Part shown: positions 35,080 to 45,640 of the stretch, one piece after another
How positions within the stretch are numbered: the first letter of the stretch is position 1
Layout of the letters: each line of letters opens with the position of its first letter
Origin: Bacteroidales bacterium
GTDB lineage: Bacteria; Bacteroidota; Bacteroidia; Bacteroidales; P3
Assembly: GCA_017429685.1 (NCBI GenBank)
Contig: JAFROL010000003.1
Coordinates: forward strand, 1 to 45,752
DNA: 45,752 nt
Direction: 5' to 3'
Program-made: the position numbers and the translations under genes
The notes under the pieces: model-generated
What the model was told of the DNA's origin: nothing
The model's input: the letters and a program-made list of their open reading frames with translations, nothing else
Database searches by the model: none

Positions 35080-35379
35080 TTACCAACTTGCTTTCTTAAC
35101 GCCAGGGATGAGACCATTGACAGCCATCTCGCGGAAGTTAATACGCGAAATACCAAACTGACGCATATAACCTTTGGGACGACCCGTGAGTTTGCAACGG
35201 TTGTGCAAACGGATAGGGCACGAATTCTTCGGGAGTTTCTGAAGAGCGATAACAGCCTTCTCGACCTCCTCGGGATCACCCTTGCGGACGATTTCCTTCA
35301 AGGCAGCACGTTTGGCAGCGTACTGGGCCACCATTTTTTCTCTTTTGCGTTCTCTTGCTTTGATTGATTCTTTAGCCAT
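35080..35379 (-). CDS. rpsN: 30S ribosomal protein S14 (zinc-free type)
   Basis: S14 is needed for the small-subunit head. At 99 residues it is the longer type without the CxxC zinc motifs of the short form. Signature: [20 protein letters not shown] and [10 protein letters not shown]. It lies 7 bases after rplE. Confidence 0.98.
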   Translation of the reverse strand: MAKESIKARERKREKMVAQYAAKRAALKEIVRKGDPEEVEKAVIALQKLPKNSCPIRLHNRCKLTGRPKGYMRQFGISRINFREMAVNGLIPGVKKASW

Positions 35380-35386
35380 TTATCTC

Positions 35387-35947
35387 TTATTTTTGTTGAT
35401 TTTTAAATGGTAAACCGAACTGCTTGAGCAGCGACATAGCCTCCTTGTCGGTCCTGGCCGAAGTGACGAAGGTGATGTCCATACCCTGAATACGGTCAAT
35501 CTTGTCGATGTCGATTTCGGGGAAGATAATCTGCTCGGCGATGCCAAAGGTATAGTTGCCCTTGCCGTCAAAACCCTTGTCGTTGATGCCACGGAAATCG
35601 CGGATACGAGGGATGGAAGCAGTAACAAGACGCTCCAGGAACTCGTACATACGCTCGCCGCGAAGGGTTACGCGGACACCGATAGGCATACCGCGACGCA
35701 GCTTGAAGTTAGAAATATCCTTCTTCGACTTGGTGGCAACAGCCTTCTGGCCAGCGATAAGAGTCATCTCTTCGATACCCTTGTCAATGACCTTCTTGTC
35801 AGCGATGGCAGCCTTGCCAAGACCCTGGTTCAAGGTAATCTTAAGCAAACGAGGGCACTGCATAACGGTCTTGTACTGGTACTCGCTCATCAATGCAGGT
35901 TTGATTTCCTCATTATATTTTGTCTTTAAATTCGGAATGTATGTCAT
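35387..35947 (-). CDS. rplE: 50S ribosomal protein L5
   Basis: L5 binds 5S rRNA and contacts P-site tRNA. It has 186 residues, with [40 protein letters not shown] and the C-terminal [20 protein letters not shown]. Its ATG shares one base with the rplX stop (TAATG), so translation of the two is coupled. Confidence 0.98.
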   Translation of the reverse strand: MTYIPNLKTKYNEEIKPALMSEYQYKTVMQCPRLLKITLNQGLGKAAIADKKVIDKGIEEMTLIAGQKAVATKSKKDISNFKLRRGMPIGVRVTLRGERMYEFLERLVTASIPRIRDFRGINDKGFDGKGNYTFGIAEQIIFPEIDIDKIDRIQGMDITFVTSARTDKEAMSLLKQFGLPFKNQQK

Positions 35948-36261
35948 TACTTGATAACCTCCCCTGATTTTTTGGAATAACGGACTAATTTACCTGTCTT
36001 CTCGTCGATTTTGCGTCCAATTCTGGTAGGAGTCTTACCCTCGACAACCATAAGGTTGGAGATGTGAATGGGAGCTTCAACATCAACGATACCGCCCTGC
36101 GTGTTCTTGGCATTGGGTTTGGTATGCTTCTTGTTCACGTTGATACCCTCGACGATGGCGCGATTCTTTTCGGGATACACCTTCAGGACCTTGGCGACTT
36201 TACCTTTGTCGTCACCGGCGATCACCTGGACCATATCCCCTTTTTTTACGTGCAATTTCAT
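35947..36261 (-). CDS. rplX: 50S ribosomal protein L24
   Basis: L24 is an assembly initiator of the large subunit. It has 104 residues with a KOW motif ([20 protein letters not shown]) and [20 protein letters not shown]. It overlaps rplE by one base. Confidence 0.98.
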   Translation of the reverse strand: MKLHVKKGDMVQVIAGDDKGKVAKVLKVYPEKNRAIVEGINVNKKHTKPNAKNTQGGIVDVEAPIHISNLMVVEGKTPTRIGRKIDEKTGKLVRYSKKSGEVIK

Positions 36262-36300
36262 TTCTTTTTTCTTTTATTTTTGTGAGAGACACAAAATGTT

Positions 36301-36669
36301 TTACAATACTTCAGGAGCTAATGAGACAATCTTCATAAATTGTTTTTCACGCAGTTCACGTGCAACAGGTCCGAAGATACGGGTGCCGCGAAGCTCGTCT
36401 GATGCTGTCAGAAGCACACAGGCATTGTCATCAAAACGGATGTAAGAACCATCCTGGCGACGAATCTCCTTCTTTGTACGAACCACTACTGCCTTGGAGA
36501 CAGCTCCTTTCTTAATATTGCCGGAAGGAAGCGCATCCTTGATAGCAACAACGATAGTGTCACCAATGGTGGCATAACGTTTCTTGGTACCTCCCAGGAC
36601 ACGGATACACAGGGCGCTCTTTGCACCACTGTTGTCGGCAACGGTCATTCTGGTTTCTTGCTGTATCAT
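36301..36669 (-). CDS. rplN: 50S ribosomal protein L14
   Basis: L14 lies at the subunit interface. It has 122 residues, the usual length, with [20 protein letters not shown] at the start and the signature [17 protein letters not shown]. It starts 2 bases after rpsQ. Confidence 0.98.
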   Translation of the reverse strand: MIQQETRMTVADNSGAKSALCIRVLGGTKKRYATIGDTIVVAIKDALPSGNIKKGAVSKAVVVRTKKEIRRQDGSYIRFDDNACVLLTASDELRGTRIFGPVARELREKQFMKIVSLAPEVL

Positions 36670-36671
36670 AA

Positions 36672-36926
36672 TTACTTAGCTCTTTCTATTATTTCAACTA
36701 ATCTCCAACATTTGTTTTTACTCAAAGGACGAGTTTCCATAATCCTTACGGTATCACCAATGTTGCATTCATTTTTCTCATCGTGAGCCATAAATTTGGT
36801 AGACTTCTTGACGAATTTACCATATTTAGGGTGTTTCACCTTACGCTCGACAAGCACAACGATGGATTTCTCCATCTTATTGCTCACGACAACGCCGATT
36901 CTTTCTTTTCTTAAATTTCTTTCCAT
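36672..36926 (-). CDS. rpsQ: 30S ribosomal protein S17
   Basis: S17 is a primary binder of 16S rRNA 5' domain. It has 84 residues: [20 protein letters not shown], then [19 protein letters not shown]. It is between rpmC and rplN. Confidence 0.98.
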   Translation of the reverse strand: MERNLRKERIGVVVSNKMEKSIVVLVERKVKHPKYGKFVKKSTKFMAHDEKNECNIGDTVRIMETRPLSKNKCWRLVEIIERAK

Positions 36927-36950
36927 CTTCAGATTTGGATTAATTGCCCA

Positions 36951-37154
36951 TTAGTTTTGGCCTTCCAGTTCACGTCTACGGAGTTCGGTCAGGCAGCGGG
37001 CAATGTTTTTTCTACTTTCTTTAATTTTGTTAGGATTCTCGATGGGTGAAACAGCGTGGCTCAGCAGCATCTTCTGATACATAGCTCTTTCGTTGTCCAA
37101 ACGTTCCTTGATTTCAGCAGTTGAAAGCTCTTTTAATACTAACTGGTTTTTCAT
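36951..37154 (-). CDS. rpmC: 50S ribosomal protein L29
   Basis: L29 is a small helical hairpin protein at the tunnel exit. It has 67 residues: KELSTAEIKERLDNERAMY and IKESRKNIARCLTELRRREL. It lies 15 bases after rplP. Confidence 0.97.
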   Translation of the reverse strand: MKNQLVLKELSTAEIKERLDNERAMYQKMLLSHAVSPIENPNKIKESRKNIARCLTELRRRELEGQN

Positions 37155-37169
37155 TTCTTCTTATTTGTG

Positions 37170-37595
37170 TTAAGCTTCTTCGATATAATCTCTTCTCACG
37201 ACAAACTTGGTCGTGATAGGGAGTTTCTGAGCGGCGAGACGGAGAGCTTCCTTAGCCACGTCCATAGGCACACCTTCGCATTCGAAGAGCATTGTGCCGG
37301 GCATAACGCGAGCCACGAAATATTCAGGAGCACCTTTACCCTTACCCATACGCACCTCGTTAGGCTTCTTGGTGATAGGCTTATCGGGGAAGATGCGAAT
37401 CCAAATTTGACCCTCACGTTTCATATGACGGGTCACCGCTTGACGTGCAGCCTCTATTTGACGTCCTGTAATGAAACAGGTTTCGAGGGACTTGATGCCG
37501 AAAGTACCGAAAGCCAGTTCGTGGCCACGGAAAGCATTACCCTTGATTTTTCCTTTTTGCTGCTTTCTGTATCTTGTTTTCTTCGGTTGTAACAT
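37170..37595 (-). CDS. rplP: 50S ribosomal protein L16
   Basis: L16 positions A-site tRNA in the large subunit. It has 141 residues: [20 protein letters not shown] at the start, [20 protein letters not shown], and the signature [17 protein letters not shown] 78-base gap with a potential hairpin separates it from rpsC. Confidence 0.98.
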   Translation of the reverse strand: MLQPKKTRYRKQQKGKIKGNAFRGHELAFGTFGIKSLETCFITGRQIEAARQAVTRHMKREGQIWIRIFPDKPITKKPNEVRMGKGKGAPEYFVARVMPGTMLFECEGVPMDVAKEALRLAAQKLPITTKFVVRRDYIEEA

Positions 37596-37625
37596 TGTTA
37601 CTTCTTTTTTTATCGATTCAACTTT

Positions 37626-37661
37626 CCGGAGGGGTGAGTCCTTGGTAAGATGGACATCCGG
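37626..37661 (-). other. Potential structured RNA between rpsC and rplP
   Basis: On the minus strand CCGGA pairs with TCCGG, and inside these GTCC pairs with GGAC around a 10-base loop, with an uneven internal loop. It lies in one of the widest gaps of the superoperon. It could be a regulatory or processing site; this is inference from pairing alone. Confidence 0.4.
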
Positions 37662-37673
37662 TCTGTCTTAATC

Positions 37674-38426
37674 TTACTTGTTGAAATTATTTCTATTGTT
37701 ATTTCTCTTGCGGGGGCCTGCAGCCGGACGGCTCATTCCCACAGGGCGCTTGTTCTCTCTGGTAGCCTGACCGCCGACGGTGGAGGGCACCAATTCGCGC
37801 TTGCCATAGACAACACCACGGCAGATCCACACCTTGACACCCATACGGCCATATGCGGTGTGAGCTTCAGCCAGTGCATAGTCGATGTCGGCACGCAGAG
37901 TGTGGAGAGGAGTGCGGCCTTCTTTGTAATGCTCGGTACGCGACATCTCGGCTCCGCCGATACGGCCGGAGATGGACACCTTGATACCTTCAGCACCGAT
38001 TCTCATCGTCGAGACAATAGCGGACTTGATGGCGCGACGATACTGGACACGGCCTTCAATCTGCTTGGCGATGTTCTGGGCCACGAGCACAGCGTCCAGT
38101 TCGGGGCGCTTCACCTCGGTGATGTTAATCTGGACATCCTTGCCAGTGAGCTTTTTCAATTCCTCTTTCAGTTTGTCAACTTCAGAGCCTGCCTTACCGA
38201 TAATCAGACCCGGACGAGCGGTGTTGATGGTGACAGTGAGAAGTTTCAGGGTTCTCTCGATATATATTTTCGAGATACCTGCTTTGGCAAGACGAGCATT
38301 GAGGTACTTACGAATCTTATTATCCTCAACAAGTTTCTGCTCGAATTTTCTTCCGCCATACCAGTTAGAGTCCCATCCGCGGATGATACCTAATCTGTTT
38401 CCAATTGGGTTAGTTTTTTGTCCCAT
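37674..38426 (-). CDS. rpsC: 30S ribosomal protein S3
   Basis: S3 lines the mRNA entry channel with helicase activity. It has 250 residues: [20 protein letters not shown], a KH domain with [20 protein letters not shown], the signature [20 protein letters not shown], and a basic Asn-rich tail. It is between rplV and rplP. Confidence 0.98.
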   Translation of the reverse strand: MGQKTNPIGNRLGIIRGWDSNWYGGRKFEQKLVEDNKIRKYLNARLAKAGISKIYIERTLKLLTVTINTARPGLIIGKAGSEVDKLKEELKKLTGKDVQINITEVKRPELDAVLVAQNIAKQIEGRVQYRRAIKSAIVSTMRIGAEGIKVSISGRIGGAEMSRTEHYKEGRTPLHTLRADIDYALAEAHTAYGRMGVKVWICRGVVYGKRELVPSTVGGQATRENKRPVGMSRPAAGPRKRNNNRNNFNK

Positions 38427-38455
38427 TCTTGAAATTCTTCTTATTGATTACTGAT

Positions 38456-38896
38456 TTATTGTTCTTCTGTTTGATCCTTGACCGGAGCAACAGCAGCGTC
38501 GTCGAGACGGCTGCCTACGACCAAAGTGATATGGTTGCTGCGTTTGCGGATTCTGTAGCCACGGCCCTGCGGAGCGGTACGCATACGTTTCATCGTACGA
38601 CCCTCGTCAACCATAATGCTCTTCACATAGAGCTGGCTGTCCTCCATACGCTTGCCCTCGTTCTTGGCCTGCCAGTTGGCGACAGCCGAAAGGAGGAGCT
38701 TGCGCATTTTGGGAGCGGACTCTCTGGGGTTGAACTGCAGGATTGCAAGAGCCTTGTCGACATCGACGCCACGAATGAGGTCAGCAACAAGGCGAGTCTT
38801 ACGCGGAGAAGTCGGATTGTTCATCAACTTGGCCACATAGTAAGTCTTGTTGGCTTCTTTGCGTGCTTCAGCACTATTATGTTTTCTACGTCCCAT
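38456..38896 (-). CDS. rplV: 50S ribosomal protein L22
   Basis: L22 lines the peptide exit tunnel and contributes to macrolide sites. It has 146 residues: a core with [20 protein letters not shown], the beta-hairpin tip [20 protein letters not shown] of wild-type form, and an acidic tail of about 20 residues ending DQTEEQ. Confidence 0.98.
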   Translation of the reverse strand: MGRRKHNSAEARKEANKTYYVAKLMNNPTSPRKTRLVADLIRGVDVDKALAILQFNPRESAPKMRKLLLSAVANWQAKNEGKRMEDSQLYVKSIMVDEGRTMKRMRTAPQGRGYRIRKRSNHITLVVGSRLDDAAVAPVKDQTEEQ

Positions 38897-38936
38897 TATT
38901 CTTTTTACGTTTTACGATATCGGGGTGGATATCCAA

Positions 38937-39215
38937 TTATTTTTTACCTTTGTCTTTTGATCCGGCGTGGCCACGGAAGATGCGCGTGGGGGCGAACTCT
39001 CCGAGTTTGTGTCCAACCATATTCTCGGTAACATATACGGGGATGAACTTGTTGCCGTTATGCACTGCGATGGTCTGGCCAACGAAATCGGGCGAAATCA
39101 TAGATGCTCTCGACCAAGTCTTGATGGTGACCTTCTTGTTGGACTGCTGTGCCTCGATAACTCTTTTTTCCAGTTTGTGGAAAATGTACGGACCTTTCTT
39201 TAATGAACGACTCAT
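38937..39215 (-). CDS. rpsS: 30S ribosomal protein S19
   Basis: S19 is in the small-subunit head, forming a complex with S13. It has 92 residues: [19 protein letters not shown] at the start and the signature [18 protein letters not shown]. It lies 24 bases after rplB. Confidence 0.98.
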   Translation of the reverse strand: MSRSLKKGPYIFHKLEKRVIEAQQSNKKVTIKTWSRASMISPDFVGQTIAVHNGNKFIPVYVTENMVGHKLGEFAPTRIFRGHAGSKDKGKK

Positions 39216-39239
39216 CTTTTACTGTAACTTTAATCGTTA

Positions 39240-40064
39240 TTACTTCTTTCTTCTTTCGACAATGAACTTGCTCGACTGCTTCTTCGGTGCACGAGTCTTG
39301 TAACCCTTTGCAGGGATACCCTTGCGCGAACGAGGATGTCCGCCGCTCTGACGGCCCTCGCCACCGCCCATCGGGTGGTCGACAGGGTTCATAACGACAC
39401 CGCGGTTGCGCGGACGACGGCCCAGGTGACGGTTGCGGCCGGCCTTGCCACCAACTTCGAGGTTGTGCTCCGGATTGGAGACAACGCCCACCGTAGCGCG
39501 GCAAGCCTGGAGGATCATACGCATTTCGCCCGAAGGCATCTTGATGATGGCATACTTGCCGTCACGCGACATCAGCTGAGCGTAGGAGCCAGCCGAACGG
39601 ACCATCTTGGCACCCTGGCCAGGATTGAGCTCGATGTTGTGGATCAGTGTACCGAAAGGAATTTCGGCCAAAGTCAGAGTGTTGCCGATTTCGGGGGCAG
39701 CGCCGCTGCCCGACATAACGGTCTGGCCAACTTTAAGACCCTGGGGAGCGATGATATAGCTCTTCTCGCCGTGCGAGTACTGGATGAGGGCAATACGCGA
39801 GCTGCGGTTGGGATCGTACTCGATTGTCTTGACGACAGCGGGATCGCCATCCTTGGTACGCTTGAAGTCGACGAAGCGGTACAGTTTCTTGTGACCGCCG
39901 CCGATATAGCGCATCGTCATCTTACCCTGGTTGTTGCGGCCGCCGCTTTTACGCTTGCCGTACACGAGGCTTTTTTCCGGTGCTTTAGCGGTGATGTCGT
40001 CGTTGGTGACGACGATTTTATGGCGCTGACCCGGAGTTGTCGGTTTGATTTTCTTTAAAGCCAT
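39240..40064 (-). CDS. rplB: 50S ribosomal protein L2
   Basis: L2 is needed for subunit joining and peptidyl transfer. It has 274 residues. Key stretches are [20 protein letters not shown] and the C-terminal signature [17 protein letters not shown], including the functionally important His in DHPMGGGEG. It lies between rplW and rpsS. Confidence 0.99.
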   Translation of the reverse strand: MALKKIKPTTPGQRHKIVVTNDDITAKAPEKSLVYGKRKSGGRNNQGKMTMRYIGGGHKKLYRFVDFKRTKDGDPAVVKTIEYDPNRSSRIALIQYSHGEKSYIIAPQGLKVGQTVMSGSGAAPEIGNTLTLAEIPFGTLIHNIELNPGQGAKMVRSAGSYAQLMSRDGKYAIIKMPSGEMRMILQACRATVGVVSNPEHNLEVGGKAGRNRHLGRRPRNRGVVMNPVDHPMGGGEGRQSGGHPRSRKGIPAKGYKTRAPKKQSSKFIVERRKK

Positions 40065-40121
40065 TTCTCTTCTTTTAATGTTCTCTTATCAGTGGAACTT
40101 ACTATTATTGTTTATACTTAA

Positions 40122-40472
40122 TTAAATACTGCTGTAGAAATCGATGACATTGTCAGGAGCCAGTGTGACGATAGCCTTCTTGTAGGCGTTCGTGCGGCCC
40201 TGGATGAAACCGGCCTTGGTGTAGCGGTTCTTCGACTTGCCAGAGTAGTTCATCGTGTTAACGTCGATGACCTTGACGTCGTAGAATTTTTCGACAGCGT
40301 TCTTTATCTCTATCTTGTTGGCGCGCTTGTCAACGATGAAGCCATAGCGGTTGTTGGCCGGCTTGAGTTGAATGCCTTTGTTACGCTGGATGCGGTTGAG
40401 CTTGGGTTCAGCAGCAGCCTCGGTAAGGCGGGTCATTTTTTCGCTGATGAGCGGTTTTACTATAATATTCAT
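40122..40472 (-). CDS. rplW: 50S ribosomal protein L23
   Basis: L23 is the tunnel-exit docking site for trigger factor and SRP. At 116 residues it is longer than the common 95-100, with an insert after the start (MNIIVKPLISEKMTRLTEAA, then PKLNRIQRNKGIQLKPA). The core NRYGFIVDKRANKIEIKNAV is typical. It follows rplD by 35 bases. Confidence 0.97.
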   Translation of the reverse strand: MNIIVKPLISEKMTRLTEAAAEPKLNRIQRNKGIQLKPANNRYGFIVDKRANKIEIKNAVEKFYDVKVIDVNTMNYSGKSKNRYTKAGFIQGRTNAYKKAIVTLAPDNVIDFYSSI

Positions 40473-40507
40473 TTGTTAAAAATTCTTAAACGGTCTAAAA
40501 AATCTCT

Positions 40508-41140
40508 TTATTTCGTAGCAAGAACGCGGGTAATTTCAGGAATTGAACCCTCTGAAACAACAATATTCGTGGCATTAACGATATCGTAAGTATTTAATTG
40601 CGACACGCTTACCACTTTCACGTTCTTGAGGTTACGAGCAGACAAAGATACGAAATTATTTTGATTCTCAACAACAAAAAGTGATTTTTTGTCATTAACG
40701 TTGAGTTTGTTCAGCACCTCGACCATCTTCTTTGTCTTGGGAGCATCGAATGCGAAGTTCTCGACAACCGTCATAGCGTTGTCAGCAGCCTTGTAGCTGA
40801 GAGCCGAGCGGCGTGCCAGACGTTTCACCTTGATGTTCAGTTTGAAACGATAGTCGCGGGGTTTGGGTCCGAAAATACGGCCGCCACCGACAAACACGGG
40901 GCTCTTCAAATCGCCCGAACGTGCACCGCCGGTGCCTTTCTGGCGTTTCAGCTTGCGTGTGCTGTGTGCGTTCTCGCTGCGCTCTTTAGCTTTGCTGGTG
41001 CCCTGACGCTGGTCGGCAAGATACTGCTTGCAGTCCAGATAGATAGCGTGGTCGTTGGGCTCTATTGCGAAGATAGAATCGTCGAGGCTGATGGTTCTAC
41101 CGGTTTCGCTTCCGTTGATATTATAAACTTTTAACTCCAT
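40508..41140 (-). CDS. rplD: 50S ribosomal protein L4
   Basis: L4 lines the exit tunnel and represses the S10 operon in E. coli. It has 210 residues: [20 protein letters not shown]-type basic loop, [20 protein letters not shown], and [17 protein letters not shown]. Its start overlaps the end of rplC by 10 bases, which implies coupled translation. Confidence 0.98.
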   Translation of the reverse strand: MELKVYNINGSETGRTISLDDSIFAIEPNDHAIYLDCKQYLADQRQGTSKAKERSENAHSTRKLKRQKGTGGARSGDLKSPVFVGGGRIFGPKPRDYRFKLNIKVKRLARRSALSYKAADNAMTVVENFAFDAPKTKKMVEVLNKLNVNDKKSLFVVENQNNFVSLSARNLKNVKVVSVSQLNTYDIVNATNIVVSEGSIPEITRVLATK

Positions 41141-41760
41141 CTTTCCATTTTTAAAATTGAACCTTTGGGTCCCGGTACAGAACCTTTAACAATCATTAAA
41201 TTCTTCTCAGGGATGATTTTCACGACCTGGAGGTTTTGAATCTTGACGCGATGGTTACCGGTCTGGCCAGCCATACGCATTCCCTTGAAGATACGCGAGG
41301 GGTAGGACGATGCGCCGATCGAACCAGGAGCGCGGAGACGGTCGTGCTGACCGTGAGTGAGATCTCCAACACCGCCGAAACCGTGTCTCTTGACTACGCC
41401 CTGGAAACCTTTACCTTTCGAGGTTCCTACAACGTCAACAAATTCGCCTTCCTGGAAGACATCCACTGTAAGGACTTCACCGTATTTCTTCTTGTGGCCC
41501 TCCTCGAAGCGGGAGAACTCGGCAAGATAGCGTTTCGGTGTGGTACCTGCTTTTGCAAAATGGCCTTTCATAGGCTTGGTGGTATGCGATTCCTTTTTCT
41601 CACCAAAAGCCAGCTGAATGGCTTCATAACCATCCTTCTCGATGGTTCTCACTTGTGTCACGACACAAGGACCAGCTTCAATAACTGTGCACGGTATTTG
41701 CTTACCGTCGGCATCAAAAAGACTGGTCATTCCGATTTTTTTTCCTAATAATCCTGACAT
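41131..41760 (-). CDS. rplC: 50S ribosomal protein L3
   Basis: L3 initiates large-subunit assembly and reaches the peptidyl transferase centre. It has 209 residues: [20 protein letters not shown] at the start, [20 protein letters not shown], and [20 protein letters not shown] (the loop with the Gln that is methylated in E. coli). It overlaps rplD by 10 bases. Confidence 0.98.
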   Translation of the reverse strand: MSGLLGKKIGMTSLFDADGKQIPCTVIEAGPCVVTQVRTIEKDGYEAIQLAFGEKKESHTTKPMKGHFAKAGTTPKRYLAEFSRFEEGHKKKYGEVLTVDVFQEGEFVDVVGTSKGKGFQGVVKRHGFGGVGDLTHGQHDRLRAPGSIGASSYPSRIFKGMRMAGQTGNHRVKIQNLQVVKIIPEKNLMIVKGSVPGPKGSILKMERWS

Positions 41761-41846
41761 TTCTTTTTTTTCTGGATTAAATTGTTGTTTTAGTTTTCAG
41801 CTTGCGCACAACCCTGACGGGTGCATCAACATTGGCTGAGTTAATT

Positions 41847-42155
41847 TCACACTTTGATTTCAACTTCGACACCACTGGGCAGTTCGAGCTTCATAAGAGC
41901 GTCGATGGTCTTGGTACGGTCGTTGATTTCGATGTCCATAAGACGTCTGTACGAGCTCAATTCGAACTGTTCACGCGACTTCTTGTTGACGAAAGTCGAG
42001 CGGTTCACAGTGAAAATCTTCTTGTTCGTGGGCAGCGGGATAGGACCGTTGACCACTGCTCCCGTCATCTTGACGGTCTTGACGATCTTCTCGGCCGACT
42101 TGTCGACGAGGTTGTGATCGTACGATTTGAGTTTGATTCTGATTCTTTGACTCAC
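41847..42155 (-). CDS. rpsJ: 30S ribosomal protein S10
   Basis: S10 is in the small-subunit head and also acts with NusB in antitermination. It has 102 residues: [20 protein letters not shown] and the signature [20 protein letters not shown]. It begins the S10 part of the superoperon, 27 bases after fusA. The 86-base gap after it contains a small hairpin (41806-41824). Confidence 0.98.
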   Translation of the reverse strand: MSQRIRIKLKSYDHNLVDKSAEKIVKTVKMTGAVVNGPIPLPTNKKIFTVNRSTFVNKKSREQFELSSYRRLMDIEINDRTKTIDALMKLELPSGVEVEIKV

Positions 42156-42182
42156 GGTTTTTAAGTTTAGAGATCTAATATA

Positions 42183-44273
42183 TTAATAATTGTATTTGCT
42201 TTTCAGTATTGCATCCTGCTGGTCTTTGCTGACGACGGCATAGTGCGAGAACTCCATTGTCGAGTTGGCGCGGCCCGAAGTGATGGTACGCAGCGAGGTG
42301 ACGTAGCCGAACATCTGCTCCAGGGGCACCTTGGCGTGGATGGCCTGCACACCGACCTTGGCCGAAACGTTTTCGAGCATTCCGCGACGGCGGTTCAGGT
42401 CGCCAGTGACATCGCCCACATATGCATCGGGAGTCAACACCTCGAGTTTCATAATCGGCTCAAGCAGCACAGGCGCAGCCTTGCGGCAGGCGTTCTTGAA
42501 TCCTATTTTGGCGCAGACCTCGAACGAGAGCTGGTCGGAATCGACCGGATGGAACGAGCCGTCGATGACGCGAACCTTGAGGCTGTCGAGCGGATAGCCC
42601 GCCAGGACACCGTTGAGCATAGCCTCCTTGAAGCCCTTCTCGATACTGGGAATGAACTCCTTGGGAATATTGCCACCCTTGACCTCGTTGATGAACTGCA
42701 ACCCTTTGACGCCTTCGTCGGCAGGGCCCAGTTCGAAGAGGATGTCGGCAAACTTGCCGCGGCCACCGGTCTGTTTCTTGTATATCTCGTGATGCTGGAC
42801 AGTCTGGGTGATAGCCTCCTTGTAGGCCACTTCGGGGCGGCCCTGGTTGACCTCGACACCGAACTCGCGGCGCAGACGGTCAAGGATAATGTCCAGATGC
42901 AGCTCGCCCATACCGCTGATGATGGTCTGTCCCGACACCTCGTCGCTCTTCACGCGGAACGTGGGGTCTTCCTCGGCCAGCTTCATCAGGGCATTGGTCA
43001 ACTTGTCCATATCGCCCTGTGTCAGAGGTTCTACAGCGATGCTGATGACCGGTTCGGGGAACTTCATCGACTCAAGGATAATCGGGTGCTGCTCGTCGCA
43101 GAGCGTCTGTCCCGTCTTGATTTCCTTGAAACCCACGGCAGCTCCGATGTCGCCAGCCTCGATGCGGTCCAGGGGGTTCTGCTTGTTCGAGTGCATCTGC
43201 ATTATGCGCGAGATGCGCTCTTTCTTGCCCGTATTGGCATTGTAGACATACGAGCCCGAATCGAGCGAACCGGAATAGACGCGGAAGAAGCACAGACGGC
43301 CCACATACGGGTCGGTGGCAATCTTGAATGCCAGCGCCGAGAAAGGAGCCTTGACGTCGATCTTGCGCGTCTCGGGCTTGTCGGTCTTCGGGTTGATACC
43401 CTCCACATCGTTGATATCCAGTGGCGAAGGCAGGAAAGCAGCCACTGCGTCGAGCAGCGACTGGATGCCCTTGTTCTTGAAGGCCGAGCCGCACATCACG
43501 GGCGTGATCTTCATTGCAAGCGTAGCCTTGCGGATTTCGCCGATAATGTCGTCCTCGGTAATCGAGTCCGGGTCGTCGAAGAACTTCATCATAAGTTCCT
43601 CGTTCTCTTCAGCCACACCCTCGACGAGTTTCTGGCGGTATTCAGCCACGGTATCCTTCAGGTCCTCAGGCATCGGCACCTCGTAGAATTTCGTGCCGTT
43701 CGACTCCTCGTCCCAAATCAGGGCCTTGTTGGTGATAAGGTTCACAACGCCCTTGTACAGGTCTTCCTGTCCGATGGGTATTTCGATGGGTATCGGGTTG
43801 GCACCCAGGCGTTCCTTGATCTGGTTCACCACCGAGAAGAAGTCGGCGCCGGCGCGGTCCATCTTGTTGACGAAAGCGATGCGCGGCACCTTGTACTTGT
43901 CGGCCTGGCGCCAGACGGTTTCCGACTGGGGCTCGACACCGCCCACAGCGCAGAAGATGGCAATAGCGCCGTCCAGCACGCGCAGCGAGCGTTCCACCTC
44001 GACAGTGAAATCGACGTGGCCAGGAGTGTCTATAATATTGTATTTGTAGCGATTATCCTTCCAATTCCAGTATACGGTAGTGGCAGCCGACGTGATGGTG
44101 ATACCACGTTCCTGCTCCTGCACCATCCAGTCCATAGTGGCCGAGCCCTCGTGGGTCTCGCCCAGCTTGTAGTTCTTGCCCGTATAGTACAAGATACGCT
44201 CCGTCGTTGTCGTTTTGCCGGCATCGATATGAGCCATTATACCAATATTTCTTGTCAAGTGAAGGTCGGACAT
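42183..44273 (-). CDS. fusA: Elongation factor G
   Basis: EF-G is the GTPase that drives translocation on the ribosome. It has 696 residues and all five domains. G1 is AHIDAGKT (14-21), G3 DTPGH (82-86) and G4 NKMD (136-139); the switch I sequence [11 protein letters not shown] is present. It is the canonical copy by position in the str operon (rpsL-rpsG-fusA). tuf does not follow it, so the gene order passes directly to rpsJ, as in other Bacteroidota. Confidence 0.99.
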   Translation of the reverse strand: MSDLHLTRNIGIMAHIDAGKTTTTERILYYTGKNYKLGETHEGSATMDWMVQEQERGITITSAATTVYWNWKDNRYKYNIIDTPGHVDFTVEVERSLRVLDGAIAIFCAVGGVEPQSETVWRQADKYKVPRIAFVNKMDRAGADFFSVVNQIKERLGANPIPIEIPIGQEDLYKGVVNLITNKALIWDEESNGTKFYEVPMPEDLKDTVAEYRQKLVEGVAEENEELMMKFFDDPDSITEDDIIGEIRKATLAMKITPVMCGSAFKNKGIQSLLDAVAAFLPSPLDINDVEGINPKTDKPETRKIDVKAPFSALAFKIATDPYVGRLCFFRVYSGSLDSGSYVYNANTGKKERISRIMQMHSNKQNPLDRIEAGDIGAAVGFKEIKTGQTLCDEQHPIILESMKFPEPVISIAVEPLTQGDMDKLTNALMKLAEEDPTFRVKSDEVSGQTIISGMGELHLDIILDRLRREFGVEVNQGRPEVAYKEAITQTVQHHEIYKKQTGGRGKFADILFELGPADEGVKGLQFINEVKGGNIPKEFIPSIEKGFKEAMLNGVLAGYPLDSLKVRVIDGSFHPVDSDQLSFEVCAKIGFKNACRKAAPVLLEPIMKLEVLTPDAYVGDVTGDLNRRRGMLENVSAKVGVQAIHAKVPLEQMFGYVTSLRTITSGRANSTMEFSHYAVVSKDQQDAILKSKYNY

Positions 44274-44327
44274 TGTTCTGGACTGTTTATGGAATTAATG
44301 AATAAAGAATATATACTATAAATACTT

Positions 44328-44795
44328 TTAGAATCTGAAATGCGAGAAAGCCTTGTTGGCCTCAGCCATACGGTGGATATCCTCTTTGCGCTTGAAGGCA
44401 GCACCTTCTTCCTTGTAAGCAGCCTGAATCTCAGCGGCCAGCTTCAGGGCCATAGTCTTCTCACTGCGCTTGCGCGAGAAGCTGATGAGGTTCTTCATAC
44501 CGATCGACTGCTTGCGCTCGGGGCGGATTTCGGTAGGCACCTGGAAGGTGGCGCCACCGATGCGGCGGCTCTTCACCTCGACCGAGGGGGTGATGTTGGC
44601 CAAAGCCTTTTTCCACACCTCAAGGCCGTCCTCTTTCGTACGGTCGGCGACGACATCGATAGCCTCGTAGAAAATCTTGTAGGCGATGGTCTTCTTGCCG
44701 CCCATCATCAGGTTGTTGACGAACTTGGTGACGAGGACATCATTGTATTTGGGATCCGGAAGGATTATTCTCTTTTTTGGTTTTGCTTTTCTCAT
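44328..44795 (-). CDS. rpsG: 30S ribosomal protein S7
   Basis: S7 nucleates head assembly and lies at the mRNA exit. It has 155 residues: [20 protein letters not shown]-like N-terminus and [20 protein letters not shown], the beta-hairpin region. It follows rpsL by 38 bases and precedes fusA. Confidence 0.98.
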   Translation of the reverse strand: MRKAKPKKRIILPDPKYNDVLVTKFVNNLMMGGKKTIAYKIFYEAIDVVADRTKEDGLEVWKKALANITPSVEVKSRRIGGATFQVPTEIRPERKQSIGMKNLISFSRKRSEKTMALKLAAEIQAAYKEEGAAFKRKEDIHRMAEANKAFSHFRF

Positions 44796-44833
44796 TTTAC
44801 TTTATCAAGCTAAAAATCATTCTACGAAAAAAT

Positions 44834-45217
44834 TTACTTTGCTGCCTGTTTCGGACGTTTGGCACCATATTTCGAGCGGCGCTGACGGCGGCCGTCGACT
44901 CCCGAGGTGTCGAGTGCACCGCGGATGATATGATAACGAACGCCGGGGAGGTCCTTGACACGACCGCCGCGGATCATAACGATGGAGTGCTCCTGCAGGT
45001 TGTGGCCTTCGCCGGGGATGTATGCGTTGACTTCCTTCTGGTTGGTGAGGCGCACACGGGCCACCTTACGCATAGCCGAGTTAGGTTTCTTAGGGGTTGT
45101 GGTGTACACACGGGTGCAGACGCCACGGCGCTGCGGGCACGAGTCCAAAGCGGGAGACTTGCTCTTGTACTCCATTTGCTGACGTCCTTTGCGAACTAAT
45201 TGCTGAATTGTTGGCAT
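44834..45217 (-). CDS. rpsL: 30S ribosomal protein S12
   Basis: S12 controls decoding accuracy. It has 127 residues. [19 protein letters not shown] includes Lys43, the classic streptomycin-resistance position, in wild-type state; [12 protein letters not shown] holds the Asp that is methylthiolated in many bacteria. It is the first gene of the superoperon, about 75 bases after the promoter. Confidence 0.99.
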   Translation of the reverse strand: MPTIQQLVRKGRQQMEYKSKSPALDSCPQRRGVCTRVYTTTPKKPNSAMRKVARVRLTNQKEVNAYIPGEGHNLQEHSIVMIRGGRVKDLPGVRYHIIRGALDTSGVDGRRQRRSKYGAKRPKQAAK

Positions 45218-45270
45218 TTTCGATTTTTAATATTATTATTTCTAAATTAATGTTTTCCGTTTGGTTTTGT

Positions 45271-45285
45271 GGGCATAGTCTGCCC
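45271..45285 (-). promoter_or_regulatory. Hairpin at the 5' end of the rpsL mRNA
   Basis: GGGCA and TGCCC form a 5-base-pair stem with a 5-base loop. Given the promoter at 45299-45329, this lies about 8 bases from the expected transcript start. It may stabilise the mRNA or serve regulation; pairing is the only evidence. Confidence 0.4.
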
Positions 45286-45298
45286 ATAAATTGGAGTG

Positions 45299-45329
45299 CA
45301 AAAGTACGACCATTTTCGATACTGGCAAA
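45299..45329 (-). promoter_or_regulatory. Promoter of the ribosomal superoperon
   Basis: On the minus strand TTTG (45326-45329), a 19-base spacer and TACTTTTG (45299-45306) match the Bacteroidota consensus exactly. Transcription should start near 45293, leaving a leader of about 75 bases before rpsL. Confidence 0.85.
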
Positions 45330-45561
45330 ATGTTACGACAGACATAATTCTTAAAAAAAGTTAAAATCTTTCGGCGCAACTGTTTTACAGTATTTTACAA
45401 CTTCACATTTTTACATTTCAGACATCATTTTCCGTCGGTTTTTCAACATTTTTTCACACGCTTTTTTTGTCAGGAAATCACTTTTTCGGGAAAATTTATC
45501 AACAGTTGTTGAAAAGTTTTCCCTCCCGCACTTCGCCCGCATTTTCGCCCATCGTTCGAAT
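45330..45561. other. AT-rich intergenic region upstream of the rpsL promoter
   Basis: No gene is supported. It contains several T runs and a palindrome TCAACAGTTGTTGA (45499-45512) within TTATCAACAGTTGTTGAAAA, the left part of which resembles a DnaA box (TTATCNACA). One such site is not evidence of an origin. Confidence 0.4.
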
Positions 45562-45640
45562 GCAGTTCTTATATCGTTCTTATATTCGCGATATAAGAAC
45601 GATATAAGAACTGCCTCAAAAAAATATGCCAAAAGGCGAA
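45562..45640. repeat. Palindrome module of composite repeat, right copy
   Basis: A perfect inverted repeat with 24-base arms and centre TCGCG (45562-45614) is followed by TATGCCAAAAGGCGAA. The whole is the reverse complement of the module at 265-345, apart from a few bases. It directly joins the hairpin repeat at 45630-45752. Confidence 0.85.

Noticed and set aside
42243-44321. 692-codon frame opposite fusA
   Set aside because: It is an antisense shadow caused by codon bias of EF-G; the EF-G reading is complete with all GTPase motifs.
45499-45512. Replication origin
   Set aside because: Only one DnaA-box-like sequence is seen; there is no cluster of boxes and no dnaA, gidA or similar origin-linked gene nearby.
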